64,000 bases of DNA from Apis mellifera (lineage: Eukaryota > Arthropoda > Insecta > Hymenoptera > Apidae). Shown one piece after another: positions 1 to 11,786 of the stretch (position 1 is its first letter; each line of letters starts with the position of its first letter). The stretch is taken from NCBI RefSeq assembly GCF_003254395.2, contig NC_037652.1:7422001-7486000 (forward strand). The letters run 5' to 3'. The position numbers were made by a program, and so were the translations under genes. The notes under the pieces are model-generated. The model was not told where the DNA came from. It saw only the letters and a program-made list of their open reading frames with translations, and made no database searches.

Positions 1-636
1 TCCAATACATTCCAAATATTAAATATATTTTATTATAATGAATAAGCAAACATAATTTTCCTAATTCATAAGGTTCATTACAATTGTCTTGCATTTTACT
101 AACTTTTCATTTTAAACATATCATACCATATTGGGATAATGTTCCGTAACAATCTTTTCCACAAATTATATTACTAATATTTGTTAACAAAGAATAAAAG
201 AAGTAGAAAATTTTGTAAAGTATATCGATATTCTTTCTAATTAAATTTGCTTAACCTATTTTATTTTAACCCTTCTTAATGTTGACTTAAATGTGTTACA
301 GATATACCCCATAGTATGTATATATTATACAATACATATCCTAAGATATAAATATAGTTAGTACCAAAATATAAGCACGATAAATATAAAATTATTTTCT
401 ATTTTATTAACAAAAAATAAAATATTTTATATATATTTTAAATATATATATATATTTTTAAATTATATAATTTTATAATTTTTATTGTTTTAAATTCCCT
501 AGATTATATTTTACAATAATCGCAAGATGGTGACACTGCATCACTGTATACAATCATATCTATCATATCTAGTTAAATTATACTATATCTTGCATTTAGT
601 TGATAAGCAAGTGTTGCTTTTATACAAATTAGAAAA
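1..636. other. A+T-rich 5' flank of SF3A3
   Basis: No open frame or RNA gene is visible. The stretch is A+T-rich with TA runs near 430-470. The last 150 bases before the SF3A3 start are less extreme in composition and probably hold its promoter and 5' UTR; no TATA box or clear initiator was picked out. Confidence 0.5.
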
Positions 637-2202
637 ATGGAAACGATTTTAGAACAGCAGCGACGTTATCACGAAGAAAGAGAAAGATTAATGGATGCAA
701 TGGTCAAAGAAATGCTTTACAAAAAGCCAGGACATAGAGAAAGCATAAATTCAGAACATCGGTTAAAAATGTTACTTGATCAGTATATGGATAGTACTTC
801 GCATTTACAGGATTTATATGAAGATAAAGATGGTCAAAGAAAAGAAGAAGTATGTTAAATCTTTTACAATATATTTATAATTCAATAATAATAAATTTTT
901 ATTATATAGGTACAAGCACTTTCTGGACCGAATGAATTTTCCGAATTTTATTCCAGATTGAAATCTATAAAAGATTTCTATCGTCGACATCCTAATGAAA
1001 TAAGTATCCCAATGTCTGTAGAATTTGAGGAACTAGCTAAAATGAGGGAAAACCCAACAGAAGAACTTTCAAATCTTGTTGAATTTACAGATGAAGAAGG
1101 TTATGGCAAATATCTTGATCTTCATGAATGTTATGAAAAATATATAAATCTTAAAGGAATAGAAAAAATAGATTATATTACATATTTATCAACTTTTGAT
1201 CATTTATTTGATATACCAAGAGAAAGGAAAAATGCTGAATATCAAAAGTATGTGGAATCTTTATTAGAATATTTGATTGATTATTTAAGTAGAGTTAGAC
1301 CTTTACTTGATATAAATGCAGAATTGGAGGAAGCAAGCAAACAATTTGAAACAGAATGGGAAAATAGCACATTTCCAGGATGGCCAAAAGAAACTGGTAG
1401 TGCTTTAACTCATGTAGGTGCCCATTTAGAACTTTCTGCTTTTTCTTCATGGGAAGAGCTTGCATCTCTTGGTTTAGATAGATTAAAATCAGCATTAATG
1501 GCTTTGGGTTTAAAATGTGGTGGTACATTAGAAGAAAGAGCTCAAAGACTTTTTAGTACAAAAGGAGAAGCATCTTTGGATCCAAATTTACTAGCTAAAA
1601 GTAGTAAAAATAGAAAATCTGGAAAGGGAAGAAATTCTGAAAAGCAAAAAGAAATTGCATATTTAGAATCTCATGTATATAAACTTGCAGAATTGGTATC
1701 AACTCAACGTGTAGCCACAAAAGAAAATGTTCAAAGAAAACAAGCTAGAACAGAAGGTGAAAGAGGAGATTCTGATGCTGAAGCTAGTGCTAGTGAATCA
1801 GAAGAAGAAGATGATAATGAAGTTCCTTATAATCCCAAAAATCTTCCTCTTGGTTGGGATGGCAAACCAATACCATATTGGTTATATAAATTACATGGCT
1901 TGAATATTAGTTATAATTGTGAAATATGTGGAAATTTTACATATAAAGGACCAAAAGCTTTTCAAAGACATTTTGCAGAATGGAGACATGCACATGGTAT
2001 GCGTTGTCTTGGTATTCCAAATACTGCACATTTTGCCAATGTGACACAAATAGAAGATGCCTTAGCTTTATGGGAAAAATTAAAAGCTCAGAAACAAGCA
2101 GAACGTTGGCAGCCAGAACAAGAAGAAGAATTTGAAGATTCTCTTGGAAATGTTGTTAATCGTAAAACATATGAGGATTTAAAAAGACAAGGTCTATTAT
2201 AG
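637..2202 (+). CDS. SF3A3: Splicing factor 3A subunit 3 (SF3a60)
   Basis: Two coding exons, 637-849 and 910-2202, are joined across a 60-base GT..AG intron and give 501 residues, the same length as human SF3A3. The N-terminus METILEQQRRYHEE is nearly identical to the human protein. The SAP-like segment (SFSSWEELASLGLDRL region, about residues 165-205) and the C-terminal matrin-type C2H2 zinc finger beginning CEICGNFTYKGPKAFQRHF (about 405-440) are clear, and the end KTYEDLKRQGLL is conserved. The family is known to act in the SF3a complex of the U2 snRNP, where it helps stabilise U2 at the branch point in the nucleus. An acidic Ser/Glu stretch lies before the zinc finger. The gene looks intact. 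Confidence 0.97.
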
Positions 2203-3276
2203 ATATATTTTATCATATTACAAAGCATCGTACATTTCATTTGTATACTTAATATCTGTTATTTATATTATCTGTAATATCATAAATAAAAATTATTTAT
2301 ATAAATTCTAAGCAGTATTTCTGAAATATTTTAATATTTATTCTGATAAATTTGAAGTTGAATGTATATTTATAAATTGTAATAACTTATGCTCCTTTTA
2401 AATGTAAATAATATAATTAATAAAAAAAATTACTTTTTTTACTAATTTAATTATTAAATAAAATTATTGAATAAAAATTTTAAAAATTATTTAAAGTTAA
2501 AATATAGAAAACACTTATAAAAAAAAAATATACATTTTTATGAAAAGATTGTAAATAATATATTTAAATTATAAACCAAGTTTAAATTTCTTTTTTCAAT
2601 TTAATTTAATTTCACTATCGTATTTTTAATATTAAAATTATATTTCTATTTTTAAAAAAAAAGTACATTTTTTAAAACAAAACTTACTATTCATTAATTA
2701 AATATTCATTTATTAAACAGGGACTTTAAGATTCTTTAAATATTTCTTTGACCAATGAGAATGCAGTAATTTTATACCCAGAAATTATAGAGCGCGTGGT
2801 TTGCTTCATTTTCTAGAGATGAATACCTCTTATGTTATTTTATAACGTGTCTTGTAACCGAAACTTTCCGATTATAGGTAGGAAATATTCTAATTTATTA
2901 TCAATTTCCTTTGTGATTATATCATTTATAGTATCAATAAAATATAATTCAGAGAAAAATTTATCAATTGTGTAAATAATTTATATATAATTTTAAATGT
3001 ATAATTTTAAATGTTATCATATCACATTGAATTCGATTAGAAGCACGATGTTTCAGCGACGTGATTAAAACCACGTGCTTCGAAAGACACATCATTTTTA
3101 TAAAAATGATATATAATGTGAGCATTTATCAAAATAATTTTATTGTATTAATTTGTATAATCATTTTAATAGTTTCATTTTTTTTTCTTAATAGAGGTAG
3201 TTAAATAATTTTGAAAAAATATAAATTGGGAAATACAATTTTTTATTACTATCGTAAAGAGGCATGCTGAAACAGA
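2203..3276. other. SF3A3-Chk1 spacer with inverted repeats
   Basis: The first part is A+T-rich SF3A3 3' flank with several AATAAA-like signals after the stop. No gene is seen. Around 3041-3082 an 8-base arm (gaagcacg ... cgtgcttc) forms an inverted repeat, and 3091-3110 is a perfect 20-base palindrome. The Chk1 promoter and 5' UTR should lie in the last few hundred bases. Confidence 0.5.
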
Positions 3277-5944
3277 ATGACGGAATTCGTAGATGGTTGG
3301 ATATTTGGACACACTCTAGGAGAAGGTGCTTTTGGCGAGTATGTTCATATTTTTAATTTGTGTAATCATGAATTAATTATTAAATGATTAAATATAAAAA
3401 ATTTTTGTACTTCAGAAAATTAATAATATTTTATATTTTTTTATTTTTTTTCTTTATTATGATTATCACATATTATTATCATTAAATTTGATTCTTATTT
3501 TCAGAGTAAAATTGGTTATAAATAAATCTACAGGTGAAGCTGTTGCTATGAAAATGATAGACTTAGAGAAGCATCCAGATGCCCATCATACTGTTCGCAA
3601 AGAAACTACAATTCATCGTATGCTCTCTAATCCTAATATTATACAGTATTTTGGAAAGCGTAGTGAACCTAATATGGAATATATATTTTTGGAATATGCT
3701 TCAGGTGGAGAACTTTTTGATAGAATTGGTAAGATATTCTGTTTATAAATTATAAAATAAAATTCTATTGTTAATAAATCTATTCCTTTAATTAAAATAG
3801 AACCTGATGTTGGTATGCCAATATGGGAAGCACAGAAATATTTCAAACAGTTGATTTCTGGTATAGAATATCTTCATAGTAAAGGTATTGCTCACAGAGA
3901 TTTGAAGCCAGAAAATTTGTTATTAGATGAACATGATAATTTGAAAGTTTCTGATTTTGGCATGGCAACAATATATCGTTTACAAGGCAAAGAACGTTGT
4001 TTAGAAAAAAGATGTGGAACATTACCATATGTTGCCCCAGAAGTATTATTACGTCCCTATCATGCAGAACCAGCTGATATATGGTCATGTGGTATAATTC
4101 TTGTTGCTTTATTGACTGGAGGTAATTTTTAAAGGAAAATTTATTTAAGATTATTGTTTAAATTATTTTTTAAAAATAAATTTAAATAGGTAGTAACATT
4201 TAAATAATATTATAATAAAAAAACTGTAAAAATATTGAAAATGTTATTTAATTATTCAATTCAATTATAGTCAGAAATATAATATACAAATTATTATCAA
4301 TAATAATCAATGATCACAATTGTATTTGTAAAATGCAGATTGCTGTAATCTTTAGTCTGATGGTTTAGGTCTAATATGTAACTTACATTTCTTAGTTTTT
4401 AACTGGTCCATATCTAAACTATAGAACTGCCTTGGGATCAGTCCTTGGCAGAGTGTCCAGAGTATATGGCATGGAGAGATGGAAAATACATGTCTCTTAC
4501 ACCATGGAAAAAATTGGATAATTCTTCATTGTCTCTGATAAAAAATATTCTTATGCATTCACCACAATCCAGATTTACTATAAAGAATATTAAACAACAT
4601 AGGTGGTTCATCAAAAAATTCCAGAAAGGTATGCATCAAAATATATAATATATAAATATATAAAATATCTTTATTTTTTATTGTATAACATCTATGAAAA
4701 AATTCAGTAAGTAAGGTCAAACAAATATTTACTTTGTCAGGTACTGAGTGACTCTGAGTATACATTAAATTACTCAAAGCAGCTTGGTACCTAACTGAGT
4801 GGATATTGAATACAACAATTTTTGAAAAATAAAGTAAGTATATAATAATTTTATTTTAATTATGGTTATTAAACATTGAATAAATATATTCAAATAAAAT
4901 TAATATTAATAAATATAATAATTTTTCAAGACTGTCAAAGCTTTTGCCTTTACTTTGGTAATATAGCTCTATGATTTTAATTAAGGATCATAAAGCTAGA
5001 TTACCAAAGCAAAGAGCACTAGCATTATACATCCAAATAAAACATTAAAAATTTCAATTGATAAAAAAATATTTATATTATTATTAATTTTTTTTTACTT
5101 TTTTGTAATTTAATTTTGTTTATAAAGCATATAAATTATAAGCATGTGTAAATGATATAATAAAAATCTTGTATATAATAGCTGGCAATATAGAAGGATA
5201 TATTCGACCTGATGAAACTGATTCGAGACAAATAATAGAAGACGAAAATTTAACACGATTTTGTTTATCGCAACCTGAATTACCTGCGATAGAAAATACT
5301 AATACAGTGGAAATTAATTTGGAAGAACGGCCCGGATTTTCATTTTCGCAACCTGCACATATAGAAGATTTATTGTTATGTACACAAGTACAAACGAAAC
5401 AATTTACTCAAACGAGTCAAGTAATATATTTTTTATGACGCATATTGATATACATAAAAAATACTAATTTATAATTCATAATTTTTTATATATTTTATAG
5501 CAAAATACTTTCCAACGACTGGTGCGAAGAATGACAAGATTTTTCGTTAAAACAGAATTGGAAACAACTGTGAAAAGATTAATAAATTGTTTAAAAGATG
5601 AAAATTATACATATCGCATTAGTAATTTTGGCACAGTAAGTTAAAATTATTCAAATCTGAAATTATCTTATATATTACAATATCAATTAAGATTATAAAT
5701 AATTTGTATGATTATCTTTTTATAGATAACTATATCAGGTGTTGATAGAAGAAAGATGCCTTTAGTTTTTAAAGCAAATATCGTTGAAATGGATGGAAAA
5801 ATATTAGTTGATTTTCGATTATCTAAAGGTTGTGGTTTAGAATTTAAACGAAGATTCGTAAAAATTAAATCTTTATTAGAAGATATTATATTAAAGGGTC
5901 CTGTTACATGGCCAATTGCTGTTGCAACTGAATGCATGCCTTAA
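3277..5944 (+). CDS. grp: Checkpoint kinase 1 (Chk1; grapes in Drosophila)
   Basis: Seven exons: 3277-3338, 3505-3728, 3801-4121, 4425-4628, 5182-5420, 5501-5635, 5726-5944. They sum to 1404 bases, 467 residues (human 476). The kinase domain has the glycine loop GEGAFG (15-20), catalytic Lys37, HRDLKPEN (Asp129) and DFG (147-149). Two SQ sites, Ser300 (CLSQPEL) and Ser326 (FSFSQPAH), sit where human ATR targets Ser317 and Ser345 are. The C-terminal KA1-like domain carries RRMTRFF and KILVDFRLSKGCGLEFKRRF. By family knowledge it is the Ser/Thr kinase that stops the cell cycle after replication stress, downstream of ATR. All phases agree and no lesion is seen. Intron 4 hosts two microRNA hairpins. 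Confidence 0.96.
4722..4810 (+). ncRNA. mir-306: mir-306 precursor hairpin
   Basis: It lies inside Chk1 intron 4 on the sense strand. The 5' arm at 4737-4758 begins TCAGGTACTGAGTGACTC, which matches insect miR-306-5p through the seed and central part. The 3' arm (about 4772-4793, including CTTGGTACCTAACT) pairs with it. Flanking bases 4724-4736 and 4797-4807 extend the stem with G:U pairs. The terminal loop is around 4759-4770. It should be processed from the Chk1 pre-mRNA. The exact Drosha and Dicer ends are inferred. Confidence 0.88.
4938..5028 (+). ncRNA. mir-79: mir-79 (miR-9 family) precursor hairpin
   Basis: It lies about 130 bases downstream of mir-306 in the same Chk1 intron. The 3' arm at 4991-5012 starts TAAAGCTAGATTACCAAAGC, identical to miR-79-3p over its first 20 bases. 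The 5' arm at about 4952-4974 (ACTTTGGTAATATAGC...) pairs with it over some 28 bases with only three non-identical positions; the loop is around 4977-4986. The 5' arm carries the CTTTGGT seed of miR-9, so both arms could be active. In Drosophila the miR-9c/306/79/9b cluster lies in an intron of grapes, which supports the identity. Confidence 0.92.
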
Positions 5945-7312
5945 TTATGTATAATTAAGTTTTTTAATAAATTTTTTTATATCCTTTCAAAAACGAGTTT
6001 TATTTTATTTTATATATTGTGCTAGCTAAGATGAAATAGATTCATAATAGAATTTTGTATTTCATTAAAATATAAATCATATTGTATTTTTGAAAAAAAA
6101 TGAAAGTATATGTATTCTTAACTTCATGTTATTATAATTTTTATTAAGGACAAAAAATAAAAAAATAAACGGTACAAAGATAGAAATAGAACAAAAATAT
6201 GAAAATTAGTGCCATTTCTATACTGCAAATGAATACACAAGGTAAAAGAAAAACAAAAATAAGAATTGATTTTGGGTCATTTTTCAAATGTCAAATAAAC
6301 ATTATTTCAAAAACAAAGTAAGATACACTATGAATTGAGAATTTTATTATCTTATTTTATTCTATTTTATCTTTATGAAGATGTTCTTAATATCCGAAAG
6401 ATGATGCTATCAGTCAGTTTTTATCTTATGTCTATCCTTTTTTTGTATCTATCTTTCTATCCTTATTTTATGTTTCATTTGCGATACTCCACATTGATTT
6501 CAGTATTTTTATCTTATCTCTCTTCTTTATCCTATTCTTTTCTCTTGATGCATAAATGGTTAATTGAACATACTTTTATCACTTTTTCAAAACTAAAATA
6601 TATTTTTTTAATGTAAAAAATAATCGTTATATTTTTGAGTTTTACATATATATATATATAATATGGAATATATATTTTTGGATACATATGTAACATACAT
6701 ATTTTTTATATACATATGTAAAATAATAACTTGATATAATATATTTTGATATAATATAATTAATATAAATAAAATTATGTGTAAAATGTGCAATATTTCA
6801 TATATGACTATGGAAAAAATATTCTATAATCATATTTATATTCTAAATGTTCCATTTCTTATTTATAACTTCATATTATTCATTCAAATTTAGGTTCAAT
6901 TTCAATCAATTATAATATTGCAATTCTAATTCGAATTAGTAGCAATTAAGATAACGCTAAATAATAAGGAAAGATGTTCTAATGCCCGAAGTATGGAACA
7001 AAAAATATATTAAATGTTAAATCTATTTTATATATCGCTTGTTGGTAGTAATTAAACTTTTATTATTTTTTATATTAACAATTAAAATACGAAAAAAAAG
7101 TTTTAATTATTAAACTTGTTATACGATGGTACGTTTCGTTTTTAAAATTAACCTAATTCAAATGTTCTTTTTTCATCTTTAATTTTTATGCAAAAAAATT
7201 TTCAAAATATTTTTTATAATAAAATATTATCAACATTCATATTGGAATTCATGTTGATATTGACTTGACTTTTCTAATAAAAATAATTTAATAAATATCA
7301 TATATTACCACA
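5945..7312. other. A+T-rich spacer, no gene seen
   Basis: Chk1 3' flank followed by spacer. There are T-rich and ATCTTTCTATC-like pyrimidine stretches near 6330-6560 and TA repeats near 6645-6660. Short open frames here look like chance in low-complexity DNA. The start region of the next gene is within the final 100 bases. Confidence 0.5.
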
Positions 7313-8863
7313 ATGTATATTACGACAGATACATATTTTATATCAAAAAATTTTATTATTCATACATTTTATGGTGAAAAAACTGTTTTTTGTTGGGATC
7401 AAAATAAACTTATAATATTTCCATATATGAATAACAATTATATATCTGCCGAAGTTTTAACAGCTCCAGCTCCAATAAAAACTATACAATGTTTTTCTGA
7501 TCGAATTTTTTTAATTTGTATTCCACGAGGTATTTATAAACTTTCGAGATATCGAGAATTTGCTATTCTTAGTAAAAATGCGATTGGAATGGGTACAGTT
7601 TTTTATGAAGTATTAATACCAAGAAATGAATATCTTTATTTGGACAATAAACGAGAAATGACTAATAAAGTATTGTATCAACTTTCTTGTAAGGAAATTG
7701 ATTCCAGCATGTTATGTATTTATCCATTAAACATAAATAATGTTGCAGAAGATTTTATGAAAGTTTTAACAAATAATGATTCTACTATAGAAAATTTATG
7801 TATAATTGGTGATAAACTAAAGATTTTAACATTAATAAATGAGACTATACAAATAACACATAATAGTATCTATTTTATTAGAGATATAATACCTATACGA
7901 AAGAATACTAAAATTGGTGGATTATTTTTTATTACTACTACAAATGCTATTATTATAATGTATTCACGAGATAATTCACTTATTTTTGAAACAATTTATT
8001 TAAGAACTCAAATACACACCATTTGTGCTGGTTTTAGTGATTTAACAGAAGACACATTATGGATTGTTTATTCATATGAATCTAATTTATACTATGCAAA
8101 AAAACAATTATTGACTGATAATATTCATCAAATAAAAATTCAAAATGAAAACTTTACTTGTTTACAATCATATGATTCCAAGATAATCTTAGGTTTAACA
8201 ATAGATAAGCAATTAACAGAATTTTCTATAAATACTGTGGAAAAAACATTATCAATAGAGAATGATACTTTGATTAATCTTCATTCTAATATGTTAGAAA
8301 ATGCTACATTCATAATGGATAAAATTTATAAAGGAGCTCAAGAATTACAGACCTTGAATGAGATATTAACAATAGAAGAAGATAAATTGAAAAGAATAAA
8401 TTTATATGCTCATAAACACAAGGAACAATTATATCCAAAAATTATAATTAATTACATAAATAATCAATTGTTTTTGTCAGCAAATTTTCATAATATGTTG
8501 CCAAAAAATAGTTGGGTTGTTCTTAATGTAAAGTTGCAATGTCAAAATCTATTTTGTATGAAAAAAATAGTAGACCAAGAAGCTATAGTTGATATTTATA
8601 TACCTGAAAATTTAACAATAAATTTTTCACAAATTTTAATAGATTTAGTAGCTTTTAAGGAAGAGAAATATCCTTGGTGTCTTATAAGAGATTATATAAT
8701 TAATCCTTCTCTCGAACAATGTAAACATAAAAAAAGACGATTAAATTCTAATTTTATCAATTCTAAAATTGTTATGCTTCAAACTTTTATACAAGAAGGA
8801 AATATTAATATGAAGAAATTATCTGAAATTAAAAAGAGTTTAAGAAGAGAATTTAATGATTAA
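7313..8863 (+). CDS. Unrecognised intronless protein, 516 aa
   Basis: One uninterrupted frame of 516 residues in very A+T-rich DNA, far longer than chance allows there. The start ATG lies in a favourable insect context (cacaATG). I do not recognise the family. Residues 1 to about 310 are rich in alternating hydrophobic beta-strand-like segments, as in a divergent beta-propeller. Residues 315-365 look helical or coiled (ATFIMDKIYKGAQELQTL). The remainder looks beta-rich (NSWVVLNVKLQCQNLF), ending in a basic helix (KKLSEIKKSLRREF). No signal peptide or membrane span is evident. A propeller, coiled-coil, beta-sandwich order recalls FANCB/FAAP100-type proteins, but this is only a guess from layout. 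It sits between Chk1 and unextended without sharing a promoter with either. Confidence 0.8.
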   Translation: MYITTDTYFISKNFIIHTFYGEKTVFCWDQNKLIIFPYMNNNYISAEVLTAPAPIKTIQCFSDRIFLICIPRGIYKLSRYREFAILSKNAIGMGTVFYEVLIPRNEYLYLDNKREMTNKVLYQLSCKEIDSSMLCIYPLNINNVAEDFMKVLTNNDSTIENLCIIGDKLKILTLINETIQITHNSIYFIRDIIPIRKNTKIGGLFFITTTNAIIIMYSRDNSLIFETIYLRTQIHTICAGFSDLTEDTLWIVYSYESNLYYAKKQLLTDNIHQIKIQNENFTCLQSYDSKIILGLTIDKQLTEFSINTVEKTLSIENDTLINLHSNMLENATFIMDKIYKGAQELQTLNEILTIEEDKLKRINLYAHKHKEQLYPKIIINYINNQLFLSANFHNMLPKNSWVVLNVKLQCQNLFCMKKIVDQEAIVDIYIPENLTINFSQILIDLVAFKEEKYPWCLIRDYIINPSLEQCKHKKRRLNSNFINSKIVMLQTFIQEGNINMKKLSEIKKSLRREFND

Positions 8864-11786
8864 ATTTAAAATTTACTATTTTACAATGTCTTATCAGTAA
8901 TAATATATTGGAGCATATGTTAGTTGATCAAATTAATAAAATATTAATTTACTAGAAAATTAATGAAAAAAATTTGATAATTTGAAAACAAAACTGTATC
9001 TTTATTTAGAATATAATATGTTGGTAAATATTTTACTTTGTTTTTTTCTCTTTTCGTATACATATTTCTATTAACATGCATCGATTCTATAATTATACAA
9101 TATAGATTATACAATGTTGTTGAAACTACAAGTAATGAAACTACGTGTGATTTTTCTGCTATACACCAATATAAATATTAATTTAATTGTAATAATTAAA
9201 TGTATTAATTAGCAATTTTTTTTTTTAAGAAAATTTTGATTTATTAAAGAATTTTTATATGATTGGTGTATGCAGTATACATTTATATTTATAGGCACAC
9301 TAGTACATAATAATTAATAATTAACTAAAAATCAATATAATGCATGTAAATAGTTGTTATTTTAAACTTTTTTATATTTTTAAATAAAATTTAAATCTTT
9401 ATCATAAGATATAATTGTAAATATAACTTAAAATTATTATAATTATAAACATATCGTTATTAATTAATTTTTATGATAAATTTTAAATATAAAAAAATTT
9501 TAATAAGTACTTTAAATATTGATGTTAAATAAAATGCATAATGAAACTAAATGAACTATAAAAATGTAATGTTTATTTTAAATTAAAAACAAAATGTTAT
9601 TAAGTATTAAAGAAAAAAATAAGCAAAATGATAAATGCTGCAAAATACGTGATTATTACTTATTAATAAAGTTATGCATTTAACATTAATTATAACATAA
9701 TATACAACATGAATATATAGATTTTAAAGTTATGTTATATATTTTATATTAATAAAAAATATTTCACAAAATTTCGAGATGCAAACATATTATATAAAAT
9801 TGTTCAAATAATAAATATATTATTATGTAAAAAATAATCTGAATAATTTTTTAAAATCTGATACTATTCTAAAATGAATATTTTTTTGTGATGAAAATAT
9901 CTCAATAAAAGATATATACATTTCGTAATTTAAATATTGTATACATTTCATTATAAAGATATTGTATTATTTTTTTATTCTACTTTTCAAATAATTAATA
10001 TCTATAAATAATGATAATAATATTACTTTTAAATTTGTCATCTTTGAAAATTATTTAAAACAAACAATATGATTTTTAAGTTTAAAAAATTATATGGCAG
10101 TAATAATTTATCTATTAAATCTTAGAGAGGAATAAATTGCGATTTAAATAAAGAATTATATTCTATTAATTCTTTATATGATAGACTTGTTCTACATTTG
10201 TTAGATTAAATATGCTAATTAATTTTTTTTACAAAAAAAAAAAAAAAAAAAAAAATTTATTGTTATTTTAGTTTTTTAGTTTAACAACTTATTACATAAA
10301 TATGATTTCTTTGTTAAAGATATCTTGAAATAAAAAAATTTCTATCAAATATTATTCCAAACTATTAATTTAATTGTAACTTATAATATGTAAGAACATT
10401 GAATATCTTTTTTTAAATAATTTTTTATAAATTTATAGAAAATAATATTAAAAGAAAAAAATAAAGATATACATTAGATATTGTTAAAATATCGAACTTT
10501 TTAAAGTTCATTATTTTTTTTTAAGATTGTATCTTAGCATTATTATTAAACATATTTTCTTGAATGAATACAACTATTCACGTTACGGCGAAAATTTATG
10601 GAAAAATAAATTTCTGTTTAGAACTGAATGATTAATTAAGTATTTTTACTAAAATAATAAATAAATTTAAATGAACATAATATGAATTCATTCTAGAAAT
10701 TATATCTATTTTCTATTAAAATGCATTTTGTTAAACACGATTAAACATAGTTTATAAATTTTTTTAAGGCACTGAATAAAAATACATAGTATTTTTATAC
10801 TGAGGATTTCAATTCATTACAAATGGGAACAACATGTTCCTTCTATTTACACTATTCACACTTGTACAAGGAATATTATAAAGATTTAACTGAACAATTT
10901 AACTAAAGAAAAATATATTGTTTTAAAGACTCTTGATCTGGAAAATATATTAAATTATATACATTCAAATGTGTTCTTTTAGTTTCCTATCATAACGCAT
11001 TCTCGATCAAATACGTTTTTGAATAAACGTAAAATTTTTCAATTTAATAACATAACAAATTTAAAAAACCTAATTGTTTATATTTGTTTCTACAGTATAC
11101 ACATAGTAAAGCTACACAACTGCATTAAAGTTTTGTTTGTTCAAAACTCTTTTTGCTTCATAAAATATAAGCATAATAACGAGAATCGCTTATATCAATT
11201 ATTAAGAAATGTCATGTAAATATATATTTCATCAGTAAATGAAATACATATTTCATAAAAGTTTTTTTTATGAAAAAATGTATGGTAAAGTGATATTTAC
11301 AAATGTTCAAGAAGAATTATTAAAAAATATATGTGCATTTTGTGACAAATAATAGAAAATGAAATTTCCTATAATAATATATTCAATAAGTGTTCCGCTC
11401 TTTCAAAATACAAAATATTGAAAAAAGGAAAATGTACAAAATCATTACTATTGATTGAAAATGCGTTTAAATTTTAATTACGTATTAAGTTATTTACGTA
11501 AACTAAGAATAATTGAATGTATATGAGTATCTGAAATTTTGGCAACTTTCCCTGAGCGTACTAACTTTTAAAATTAGAATATATATCGCATTTGGATATC
11601 TTTCAAACTAACTTTTTAAAACTTAAAAGATATTAATTTCTTTTGTGGTAAAGATTTAAGTAATTCATTAAGTACCTAATGCCATGATAGCATTGTATGT
11701 CATAGAGGTTTTTCCTGCTCTTCGTTGTTTAATACCTGTAGTATCAATGTCGACTCATTTAAATATTGTCGACTATTTCTCGAACG
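8864..11786. other. Long A+T-rich spacer and probable uex 3' UTR
   Basis: No coding region is supported. The sequence is extremely A+T rich, with a run of more than 20 A near 10227-10254. The segment from about 10800 to 11786 is less biased and adjoins the unextended stop codon on the minus strand, so it is probably that gene's 3' UTR. The 66-aa frame at 11019-11219 shows no family signature. Confidence 0.5.
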
